This document shows, one piece after another, positions 23,199 to 30,692 of a DNA stretch of 64,000 nt. Under the pieces are notes generated by a model. It made no database searches. It saw only the letters and a list, made by a program, of their open reading frames with translations, and was not told the origin of the DNA. The position numbers and the translations under genes are program-made. Source of the DNA: Streptomyces longwoodensis (GTDB taxonomy: Bacteria; Actinomycetota; Actinomycetes; Streptomycetales; Streptomycetaceae); contig NZ_KQ948551.1 of NCBI RefSeq assembly GCF_001514125.1, forward strand, positions 645,565 to 709,564, given 5' to 3'. The first letter of the stretch is position 1. Each line of letters starts with the position of its first letter.

Positions 23199-25624
23199 GC
23201 CGGTTCCACGCAGAAGAGCGCCGCCTGCACGGCGTTGGCACCGATCTCGGCCGCACCCCGGACCCGCAGCCGGACGCTCTCGCCGGGCAGCAAGGTCCGC
23301 AGGCCCGCGTCACATGTGGCGTCGGGGCCGAGCCGGTCGGCCTGGAGGAGGAGGTCGCGTACCAGGGTTCGTGCTGTCACCACGACGTCGACACTACCCG
23401 CCTCGTCGTCGGCCCGGGACCGCACGACGACGTCGTAGCGGGGTGCCGGGTAGGCGAAGTCCAGGTCGGGGACGGGGAAGTACAGGGCGCGCAGTCCGTC
23501 GGCGTCCGCGACCAGGAACTCCTTCGCCGACGTCGCGTCCGGGAGGAGGCCGTGCGGGACGACGACGCGGGCGACGGAGTGCGGGGCCGCCGCCGCGTCG
23601 AGTCCCGCGCTGCCGAGGACGGTGCCGTCCGCCGTCAGCCGCCGCAGGACGAGGTGCGGGTGCCAGGCCTCGCCGGACTGGTTGACCACGGCGATGACCA
23701 GGTGCCCGACGGGGGCCTCCGGGTCCTCCTGGACGCTGAGGAGGCGGTCCGCGTACACCCGGCGCAGCTCGTGGTAGAGCGGCTTGAGCCGGCCGTCGCC
23801 GTCGACGGCCGCCCAGGAGCTGACCGGCCAGCAGTCGTTCAGCTGCCAGACGACGGTGCCCGCGCACACGGGCCAGTGGGAGCGCCAGTGCTCGATGCCG
23901 GCGGCCACGGCCCGGGCCTGCACCACCTGCGCGAGGTAGTGCCAGCGGTCGAAGTCACCGTCGGGGAGGGCGAAGTGGCGGGCGATCCCCCGGTCGAGCT
24001 TGCCGTTGCCGTCCTCGGCCTTCTGGTGGTGCAGCATCCCGGGGGAGCCGGGGGCCAGGTCCTCGCCGGGGAGCGCGCGGCGCAGGGTGGCCACGGCGGG
24101 CGGCGCCTGCCAGCCGAACTCGGCGACGAACCGGGGCACGCTGTCGCGGTACCCGGCGTAGTCCCGCCGGTTCCACACCTCCCAGGAGTGGTGGGTGCCG
24201 TGCGCCGGGTCGTTGGGGTGGTGCTCCCAGGAACCGGACCACGGGCTGCCCGCGGTGTAGGGACGGGTGGGGTCGAGTTCGGCGACGACGCGGGGCAGGA
24301 GGTCCAGGTAGTAGCCGCCGCCCCAGGAGTCGCCGGCCAGCGCGGGCTCCCACTCCCAGTCCTTGAAGCCCCACAGGTTCTCGTTGTTGCCGTTCCACAG
24401 CACCAGCGACGGGTGCGGCATGAGGCGGACGACGTTGTCGCGCGCCTCGGCCTCCACCTCGCCGCGCAGCGGCTGCTCCTCGGGGTAGGCGGCGCAGGCG
24501 AACAGGAAGTCCTGCCAGACCATGAGGCCGAGTTCGTCGCAGGCGTCGTAGAAGGCCTCGTCCTCGTAGATGCCGCCGCCCCAGACCCGCACCAGGTCCA
24601 CGCCCGCCCCGGCCGCCTGGCGCAACCGGGTGCGGTACCGCTCGGGGGTGACGCGGGAGGGGAAGACGTCGTCGGGGATCCAGTTCACGCCGCGCGTGAA
24701 GAGGCGCACGCCGTTGACCACGAAGGTGAACCCGCTGCCGTGCGCGTCGGGGGAACGGTCGACGTGGACCGTGCGGAAGCCGATCCGCCGCCGCCAGGAG
24801 TCCAGCGGCCGGCCCTCGCCGTCCTCGAGCACCAGGTCGAGCCCGTACAGCGGCTGCTCCCCGTGTCCGCGGGGCCACCACAGGGAGACGTCGGGCACCT
24901 CCAGGGTGACGACGGCGCGATCACCCTCCACCTCCGCACGCGCCTGCCTGCCCGCGACCGAGGCGCGCAGGGCCAGGCTGCGGCCGGCGGCTGAGGCCGT
25001 GCGCTCCAGGCCCACGTGGATCTCCACGCGCCCGGTGCCGTCGGTGACGGTCACCAGCGGCCGCACGTCCGACAGACGGGCCGTCGACCACCGCTCCAGC
25101 CGGACCGGCCGCCACATGCCGGCGGTGACCAGGGTCGGCCCCCAGTCCCAGCCGAAGCTGCACGCCATCTTGCGGATGTACTGGAAGGGCTCGGGATACA
25201 CGTTGGGCCGCTCACCGGTCAGCTCCCGCACGGCGTCGGCCTCGTCGTAGGCGGACGCGAACCGCACGTCGAGCGTTCCGGCGGCGCCGGTCACGTCGAA
25301 GCGGTAGCTGCGGTGCATGTTGCGCGTGCGCCCCAGCTCGCGACCGTCCACCGTGATCACGGCCGCGGTGTCGAGGCCGTCGAAGACCAGGTCGGTGCGC
25401 TCGTGGCCGTCGCTCTCCGTGTCCCGCGGGTCCAGCGGGCGGCTGTACGTCCACGCCCGGCGGCCCACCCACGCGACGTCCATCTCGTTGAGTCCGAGGT
25501 ACGGATCGGGGATCACACCCGCGGCCAGGAGATCGGTGTGCACGCAGCCGGGCACCTGCGCGGGCAGGCGCGCCCCGTCGTGCTGGAGAGTCCACTCCCC
25601 GGTGAGCTGGATGACGTCCTTCAT
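23195..25624 (-). CDS. Beta-mannosidase, glycoside hydrolase family 2
   Basis: This 809-residue cytoplasmic enzyme (no signal peptide) releases mannose from mannooligosaccharides. It shows the GH2 order: sugar-binding jelly roll (from about residue 10, LTGEWTLQHDGARLPAQVPG), immunoglobulin-like domain, TIM barrel and C-terminal domains. The acid/base is Glu415 (WNGNNENLWG) and the nucleophile Glu502 (RFVAEFGWQ). The segment VNGVRLFTRGVNWIPDD is typical of beta-mannosidases rather than galactosidases. The ATG at 25624 with GAGGAG six bases upstream is chosen over an upstream in-frame start at 25687. It is divergent from the transporter operon across a shared operator region and leads the mannosidase-lacI operon. 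Confidence 0.93.
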   Translation of the reverse strand: MKDVIQLTGEWTLQHDGARLPAQVPGCVHTDLLAAGVIPDPYLGLNEMDVAWVGRRAWTYSRPLDPRDTESDGHERTDLVFDGLDTAAVITVDGRELGRTRNMHRSYRFDVTGAAGTLDVRFASAYDEADAVRELTGERPNVYPEPFQYIRKMACSFGWDWGPTLVTAGMWRPVRLERWSTARLSDVRPLVTVTDGTGRVEIHVGLERTASAAGRSLALRASVAGRQARAEVEGDRAVVTLEVPDVSLWWPRGHGEQPLYGLDLVLEDGEGRPLDSWRRRIGFRTVHVDRSPDAHGSGFTFVVNGVRLFTRGVNWIPDDVFPSRVTPERYRTRLRQAAGAGVDLVRVWGGGIYEDEAFYDACDELGLMVWQDFLFACAAYPEEQPLRGEVEAEARDNVVRLMPHPSLVLWNGNNENLWGFKDWEWEPALAGDSWGGGYYLDLLPRVVAELDPTRPYTAGSPWSGSWEHHPNDPAHGTHHSWEVWNRRDYAGYRDSVPRFVAEFGWQAPPAVATLRRALPGEDLAPGSPGMLHHQKAEDGNGKLDRGIARHFALPDGDFDRWHYLAQVVQARAVAAGIEHWRSHWPVCAGTVVWQLNDCWPVSSWAAVDGDGRLKPLYHELRRVYADRLLSVQEDPEAPVGHLVIAVVNQSGEAWHPHLVLRRLTADGTVLGSAGLDAAAAPHSVARVVVPHGLLPDATSAKEFLVADADGLRALYFPVPDLDFAYPAPRYDVVVRSRADDEAGSVDVVVTARTLVRDLLLQADRLGPDATCDAGLRTLLPGESVRLRVRGAAEIGANAVQAALFCVEPA

Positions 25625-25704
25625 GTGCGGCTCCTCATGGCGGCCGGCCTGGTGCGTACGACGCTGGTCGGGCAAGAACGCCCCCAACCTAACCCGCGTT
25701 GATT

Positions 25705-25716
25705 AACCGGTCTAGA
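25705..25716. promoter_or_regulatory. ACCGGT operator upstream of beta-mannosidase gene
   Basis: TTAACCGGTCTA has the ACCGGT core (25708-25713) with an AACCGGTT-like left half; read on the other strand it is TAGACCGGTTAA. It is about 85 bases before the mannosidase start on the minus strand. Confidence 0.55.
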
Positions 25717-25821
25717 CCCCGCCATGAATCGTGGCCGGACCACACGATGCAGGTAGGAGGCTTGATCTGCTGCCCGACGGCGGATCCGGGTAACGATTAT
25801 GTATCGCGGCCAACTCAGTAG

Positions 25822-25834
25822 CTTTACCGGTTCA
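25822..25834. promoter_or_regulatory. ACCGGT operator upstream of mannooligosaccharide-binding protein
   Basis: CTTTACCGGTTCA contains the ACCGGT core (25826-25831) and shares TACCGGTTCA with the manA site. It is about 70 bases upstream of the binding-protein start. Confidence 0.55.
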
Positions 25835-25901
25835 TGAGTGGCTGACATAGTGCCGATCAGCCAGGCAGCCCGAGCCGTAATCCACAGAGGGAGTTGGGCA
25901 C

Positions 25902-27224
25902 ATGGGTAGGAAGATCCTCGGCACCGCACTGCTGACGACCACCGCACTGCTGGCCGTCGCGGGGTGCGGCGGGGGCGGGACGGGCAGCTCGGACGAGACC
26001 GCCGCGCCACCGCTGAACGCGACCAGCGTCAGCGGAACCATCAAGGTGCTGACCAACCGCACCGACCTCGTGCAGGACGGCACGATGAAGAAGTACGCGG
26101 CTGCCTTCGGCAAGGAGTACCCCAAGGTCAAGGTGGAGTTCGAGGGCATCACCGACTACGAGGGGGAGGTGAAGATCCGTATGAACACCGACAAGTACGG
26201 TGACGTCCTGCTGATCCCCGCGGCGGTCGCCAAGGGTGACTACCCGAAGTTCTTCGCGCCCCTCGGCTCCACCGGGACGATGGAGCAGAAGTACCGCTTC
26301 ACCGACAAGACCGACGTCGACGGCCGGACGTACGGCATCGCCAACTTCGGCACCGCCAACGGCGTGGTCTACAACGAGGCCCTGTGGAAGCGGGCCGGCA
26401 TCACCGAGTGGCCGACGAGCCCGCAGGAGTTCCTCGCCGACCTCAAGACGGTGAAGGACAGGACCGGGGCCACCTACTACACGAACTTCAAGGACGGCTG
26501 GCCGCTCGTCAGCCCCTTCACCAACAGCATCGGCTCGGTCAGCTGCGACGCCAAGGCCTCCGACAACCTGGCCATCACCGACAAGCCCTGGGGCGCCGGC
26601 ACGGACCTCAACGTGATCGACACCCTCCTGTACGACATCGTCCACGACAAGCTCGCCGAGAAGGACCCGAGCACCACCAACTGGGAGAACTCCAAGAGCC
26701 TCCTGGCCAAGGGCAAGATCAGCAGCATGGTCCTGGGCTCCTGGGCGATCACGCAGATGCAGGACGCCGCGAAGAAGGCCGGCGCCGGGGCCGACTCGAT
26801 CGGTTTCATGCCCTTCCCCGTGCAGAAGAGCGGCACGTACTGCTCCACCCTGCTGTCCGACTACCAGCAGGCCGTGAACATCCACTCCACGCACAAGGCC
26901 GCCGCCCGGGCCTGGATCGACTGGTTCACGGAGAAGTCCGGCTTCTCCGAGGCGCAGGGCGCGGTCTCGGCCCTGCGCTCCGCCCCCCTGCCCGCAACGC
27001 TCAAGGAATTCGTTGATAACGATGTCACCCTGGTGGAACGGTCCGAGGCCGACACCGCAGAGGTGAACGCCATCGACAACGCCTCGGAGATCGGGCTGAA
27101 CAAGCAGGACTACCGGCAGAAGCTGATCGACATCGCCCGGGGCGCGCAGAGCGGCTCCCTCGAGGACTACTTCGCCGACCTGAACAAGCGGTGGGCCGAC
27201 GCCAAGCAGACCGCCGGCTCCTGA
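25902..27224 (+). CDS. Extracellular solute-binding lipoprotein, probable mannooligosaccharide receptor
   Basis: This 440-residue family 1 binding protein has a lipoprotein signal with lipobox LAVAGC, lipidated Cys22 and a glycine-rich linker. The mature fold shows TIKVLTNRTDLVQDGTMKKY and PQEFLADLKTVKDRTG. It heads a three-gene transport operon (binding protein, two permeases) in which the first intergenic space is 107 bases. The ligand is inferred from the adjacent mannosidase and mannanase as beta-1,4-mannooligosaccharides such as mannobiose; the sequence alone does not prove this. As with the first sugar transporter, no ATPase gene is present. Confidence 0.9.
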   Translation: MGRKILGTALLTTTALLAVAGCGGGGTGSSDETAAPPLNATSVSGTIKVLTNRTDLVQDGTMKKYAAAFGKEYPKVKVEFEGITDYEGEVKIRMNTDKYGDVLLIPAAVAKGDYPKFFAPLGSTGTMEQKYRFTDKTDVDGRTYGIANFGTANGVVYNEALWKRAGITEWPTSPQEFLADLKTVKDRTGATYYTNFKDGWPLVSPFTNSIGSVSCDAKASDNLAITDKPWGAGTDLNVIDTLLYDIVHDKLAEKDPSTTNWENSKSLLAKGKISSMVLGSWAITQMQDAAKKAGAGADSIGFMPFPVQKSGTYCSTLLSDYQQAVNIHSTHKAAARAWIDWFTEKSGFSEAQGAVSALRSAPLPATLKEFVDNDVTLVERSEADTAEVNAIDNASEIGLNKQDYRQKLIDIARGAQSGSLEDYFADLNKRWADAKQTAGS

Positions 27225-27331
27225 ACCGGCCGCGCCACCGGGCTCCCGGCCCCACGCCCGACGGCCGGGCGAACGGCGAGCCCGGTGGGCCGACCGACGA
27301 GCGCTGTCCGCGGACGACGAAAGGCCCCGCC

Positions 27332-28312
27332 ATGACCGACTCCACCCGCACCGCACCACCGCCCGACCCGCTCACCGGGCCGCCCCCCGCCCACCGTCCC
27401 CGGCACCGCCCGGCCGACGGGCGCTCCCGGCGCCGCTCCTGGCAGGACCACCCGCTGCGCCGCGCCACTCCGTGGCTGTTCCTGCTGGTACCGCTCGCCC
27501 TGCTGATCACGTTCACGTACGTGCCGGTGGGCAACATGGTCTACTACAGCTTCACCGACTGGGACGGCGTCAGCCCCGACCGCTCCTTCGTCGGCGGTGA
27601 CAACTACGAGGAACTGTTCACCCGGCCCGAGCTCTTCCGCGTCTTCGCGGTCGGCCTGTACTACCTGGCGGCGTCCGTCGTGCAGATCGCCGCCGCGTTG
27701 TACTTCGCGACGATCCTCAGTTTCGACCTGCGGCTGCGCAACCTGTTCAAGGGCATCCTGTTCTTCCCCTACCTGATCAACGGGGTCGCGATCGGCTTCG
27801 TCTTCCTCTACTTCTTCCAGGACGGCGGCACCCTGGACTCCGTCCTGTCCCTCCTCGGCACCGACGGCGACCACGCCTGGCTCGGTGATCCGCAGTCCGC
27901 CAACACCGCCCTGGCCGGGGTCTCGGTGTGGCGCTTCACCGGGCTGAACTTCGTGCTGTTCCTCGGTGCGATCCAGTCCATCCCCGGTGAGCTGTACGAA
28001 GCCGCGCAGATCGACGGCGCCACCCGTTGGCAGCAGTTCCGCCACCTGATCGCCCCTGGCATCCGGCCGGTGCTCAGCCTCAGCGTCATCCTCGCGATCT
28101 CCGGCTCCCTGTCGGTGTTCGAGATCCCGTTCATCATGACCGGCGGCGCGACCGGCACCCAGACCTTCGTCATCCAGACGGTCAAGCTCGCCTTCCAGTT
28201 CAACAAGACCGGCCTGGCCTCGGCCTGCGCCGTCGTGCTGCTGCTCATCATCCTGGCCGTCACCTGGGTCCAGCGGCGCCTGGTGCCCGACGAGAAGGTG
28301 GACCTCGTATGA
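27332..28312 (+). CDS. Carbohydrate ABC transporter permease, MalF/UgpA type
   Basis: This 326-residue membrane subunit has a proline/arginine-rich cytoplasmic N-terminus of about 45 residues and then six helices, the first near residues 48-68 (PWLFLLVPLALLITFTYVPV). The EAA loop is visible near residues 226-246 (LYEAAQIDGATRWQQF). The ATG at 27332 is preferred over an upstream in-frame start that would overlap the binding-protein gene. Its stop overlaps the next permease start as ATGA. It forms the channel of the predicted mannooligosaccharide importer. Confidence 0.91.
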   Translation: MTDSTRTAPPPDPLTGPPPAHRPRHRPADGRSRRRSWQDHPLRRATPWLFLLVPLALLITFTYVPVGNMVYYSFTDWDGVSPDRSFVGGDNYEELFTRPELFRVFAVGLYYLAASVVQIAAALYFATILSFDLRLRNLFKGILFFPYLINGVAIGFVFLYFFQDGGTLDSVLSLLGTDGDHAWLGDPQSANTALAGVSVWRFTGLNFVLFLGAIQSIPGELYEAAQIDGATRWQQFRHLIAPGIRPVLSLSVILAISGSLSVFEIPFIMTGGATGTQTFVIQTVKLAFQFNKTGLASACAVVLLLIILAVTWVQRRLVPDEKVDLV

Positions 28313-29208
28313 CCGCCCCTGCCCGCACCTCCGTCCCCGCGCGCACGTCCGCCCCCGTCGACGACCGGCCGGCCCGGCGCAGGCCCCCACGCGTCAGCAC
28401 CGTCCTGACCTACGCGTCGCTGGTGGCCGCCTCACTCGTGGTGCTCGTGCCGCTCCTGGTCGTCTTCCTCACCTCGCTGAAGACGTCGGACGAAGTCGCC
28501 GACGGCACCGACGTGCTGGGCCTGCCCCACGACTGGCTGAACTTCTCCAACTACGGCACTGCCTTCACCGACGGCCACATGCTCATGGCCTTCGGGAACA
28601 CGGCGTTCATCCTGCTGTTCTCGATCACCGGCACCGTGGTGATCGGCTCCATGGCCGCCTACGCCATCGACCGCTTCGAGTTCCGCTTCAAGAAGGCCGT
28701 CATGGCCCTGTTCCTGATCGCGACCCTGGTGCCCGGCGTCACCACGCAGGTGGCGACCTTCCAGGTCATCAACAGCTTCGGCCTGATCGACACCCGCTGG
28801 GCCCCGATCCTGCTCTACATGGGCACGGACATCGTCTCGATCTACATCTTCCTGCAGTTCATCCGGGGCATCCCCAGGTCCCTGGACGAGGCCGCACGCC
28901 TGGACGGGGCCAACGCGTTCACGATCTACCGGAAGATCATTTTCCCGATGCTGAAGCCGGCGATCGCGACCGTGGTCATCATCAAGGGCATCACCACCTA
29001 CAACGACTTCTACATCCCCTTCCTGTACATGCCCTCGGAGGACCTCGGCACCATCTCCACCGCCCTCTTCCGGTTCAAGGGCCCCTACGGCGCGCACTGG
29101 GAGACCATTTCGGCGGGAGCGATCCTGGTCATCCTGCCGACCCTGCTGGTCTTCCTCTTCCTGCAGCGCTACATCTACAACGGCTTCACCCGGGGGGCGA
29201 CCAAGTAG
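28309..29208 (+). CDS. Carbohydrate ABC transporter permease, MalG type
   Basis: This 299-residue partner of the preceding permease has a first helix around residues 31-53 (LTYASLVAASLVVLVPLLVV) and an EAA loop near 190-210 (LDEAARLDGANAFTIYRKI). The ATG at 28309 overlaps the upstream stop, giving equal synthesis of the two subunits. It ends the mannan transport operon, followed by 17 bases and a convergent acetyltransferase gene. An MsiK-type ATPase encoded elsewhere is expected to energise it. Confidence 0.91.
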   Translation: MTAPARTSVPARTSAPVDDRPARRRPPRVSTVLTYASLVAASLVVLVPLLVVFLTSLKTSDEVADGTDVLGLPHDWLNFSNYGTAFTDGHMLMAFGNTAFILLFSITGTVVIGSMAAYAIDRFEFRFKKAVMALFLIATLVPGVTTQVATFQVINSFGLIDTRWAPILLYMGTDIVSIYIFLQFIRGIPRSLDEAARLDGANAFTIYRKIIFPMLKPAIATVVIIKGITTYNDFYIPFLYMPSEDLGTISTALFRFKGPYGAHWETISAGAILVILPTLLVFLFLQRYIYNGFTRGATK

Positions 29209-29225
29209 GTCCCGGCCGGCGGGCG

Positions 29226-29693
29226 TCAGTCCAGGACGAGCACGAACTCGTCGGTCTGCGCGCCGCGCGCCTCGGCGTACCCGGAGGCCGTGGCGGTCAC
29301 CCGGAACCCGCACTTCTCCAGCACCCGCAGCGACCCGGTGTTGTCCGTGGCGGTGCGGGCGTACAGCGGGCGCTCGGTGACCTCGGCGAGCAGGGCCCGC
29401 AGGGCGCTCGTGGCGATGCCGCGCCCCCAGTACGCCCGGTCCAGCCAGTAGGTGACCTCGCGCTCGCCGGGCGCGCCGTAGACCGCGGCGCTGCCGACCA
29501 CGTCCCCGTCGGCCAGGACCGTGCGCGTGACGGCGTCGGAGGCGCGGATGCGCACCCACCGCGCCTCGAAGGCGTCCCGGTCGGCCGGGTCCTTCGGGGT
29601 GAAGGCCGCCATGCGCAGGGCCTCGGGGTCGTTCGTCTGCCGGAAGAACACCGGCAGGTCGCTGTCGTGCACCGGACGAAGGGCGATCTCCAT
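29226..29693 (-). CDS. GNAT family N-acetyltransferase
   Basis: This 155-residue cytoplasmic enzyme belongs to the RimJ/RimL-like acetyltransferase_3 group. The acetyl-CoA-binding region is WLDRAYWGRGIATSALRALL, and the conserved NTGSLRVLEKCGFRV follows. Its opening residues MEIALRPVHDSDLPVFFRQ are typical of the family. It stands alone on the minus strand, convergent with the transporter operon. The acetylated substrate cannot be told from sequence. Confidence 0.86.
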   Translation of the reverse strand: MEIALRPVHDSDLPVFFRQTNDPEALRMAAFTPKDPADRDAFEARWVRIRASDAVTRTVLADGDVVGSAAVYGAPGEREVTYWLDRAYWGRGIATSALRALLAEVTERPLYARTATDNTGSLRVLEKCGFRVTATASGYAEARGAQTDEFVLVLD

Positions 29694-29777
29694 GCCCCGA
29701 GCCTACGAGAGGGCACCGACAACGGGCGGGGCACGGCGGGAGCGGGCGCGGACCCGGGCGGGAGCGCGCCCGTGCGC

Positions 29778-30551
29778 TCAGAGCCTGCGCGTCGCGAGGG
29801 TCAGCCGGTCGCGGGCGTCGAACAGGGCGTCCTTGACCATCTGCTCGTGCGCCGGGGTCAGCCGGGCCACCGGCACGGAGCAGCTGATCGCGTCGCGGGC
29901 CGGCGTGCGGTAGGGGATCGCCACGCCGAAGCAGCGCAGCCCCAGGGTGTTCTCCTCGCGGTCGACGGCGAAGCCCTGCTCGCGGACCTGGTGCAGTTCC
30001 TCGATGAGCTTCTCGCGGTCCGTGATCGTGTTCTCGGTGAGCGCGGGCAGCGTCTCCGGGAGCAGCTTGCGCACCTGCTCGTCGGTGTAGCTCGCGAGGA
30101 TCGCCTTGCCCAGCGAGGTGGAGTGGGCGGGCAGCCGGCGGCCGACGCGGGTGAAGGGCCGCAGGTAGTGCTGGGACTGCCGGGTGGCGAGGTAGACGAC
30201 GTTGGTGCCGTCCAGCCGGGCCAGGTGGATGGTCTCGGTGGTGTCGTCGGACAGCCGGTCCAGGGTCGGGCGGGCCGCCGCGACCACCTCGTCGCCGTCG
30301 ATGTAGGAGGTGCCGACCAGCAGCGCCCGCACGCCGATGCCGTACCGGGTGCCGGTCGCGTCGGTCTCCACCCAGCCCAGCTCGACCAGGGTGCGCAGCA
30401 GCATGTACAGGCTGGACTTGGGATAGCCGACGGCCTCCTGGACCGACGCCAGGGAGTGCATGCCGGGCCGCCCGGCGAAGTACTCGAGCAGTTCGACCGT
30501 CCGCACCGCGGACTTGACCTGGGACCCGCCCCCCGTCTCGCCTGCCGACAT
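29778..30551 (-). CDS. IclR-family transcriptional regulator
   Basis: This 257-residue regulator has an N-terminal winged helix (SAVRTVELLEYFAGRPGMHS, residues 12-31) and an IclR effector-binding domain (about 90-257, with TTETIHLARLDGTNVVYLA and LPAHSTSLGKAILA). The ATG at 30551 is chosen over an upstream start at 30602 because homology begins just after and AAGGG precedes it. It is divergent from the semialdehyde dehydrogenase gene and, as is usual for IclR proteins, probably controls it. An inverted repeat GTTC-N8-GAAC in the shared spacer is a candidate operator. Confidence 0.88.
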   Translation of the reverse strand: MSAGETGGGSQVKSAVRTVELLEYFAGRPGMHSLASVQEAVGYPKSSLYMLLRTLVELGWVETDATGTRYGIGVRALLVGTSYIDGDEVVAAARPTLDRLSDDTTETIHLARLDGTNVVYLATRQSQHYLRPFTRVGRRLPAHSTSLGKAILASYTDEQVRKLLPETLPALTENTITDREKLIEELHQVREQGFAVDREENTLGLRCFGVAIPYRTPARDAISCSVPVARLTPAHEQMVKDALFDARDRLTLATRRL

Positions 30552-30612
30552 CGCCCTTGACCCCTTCGTTCGACGAGAAATAGTCTCCACAGCATTCACC
30601 ATCAGAGACAGC

Positions 30613-30628
30613 GTTCAGTATATCGAAC
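30613..30628. promoter_or_regulatory. Candidate IclR operator GTTC-N8-GAAC
   Basis: GTTCAGTATATCGAAC is an inverted repeat with an AT-rich centre in the 141-base spacer between the divergent IclR and dehydrogenase genes. It is 65 bases before the dehydrogenase start. Confidence 0.45.
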
Positions 30629-30692
30629 AGTCCTGGTGGCTGACGTACACACTGCGGCATTGCCTGCGGCATCGATGTGGAAGGGACCCGCT

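Larger units (their letters stand above)
25625..25901. promoter_or_regulatory. Divergent promoter region, beta-mannosidase / mannooligosaccharide transporter
   Basis: These 277 bases separate two oppositely transcribed operons and are unusually AT-rich for the genome around 25790-25850. Two ACCGGT operators flank the centre (25708-25713 and 25826-25831), one near each gene. This arrangement allows one regulator to control both directions. Confidence 0.6.

Noticed and set aside
20455..23313. 952-codon minus-strand open frame
   Set aside because: It runs antisense through the mannanase gene and out of frame through the LacI gene, is Arg/Gly/Val-rich with no domain, and results from GC-biased third positions.
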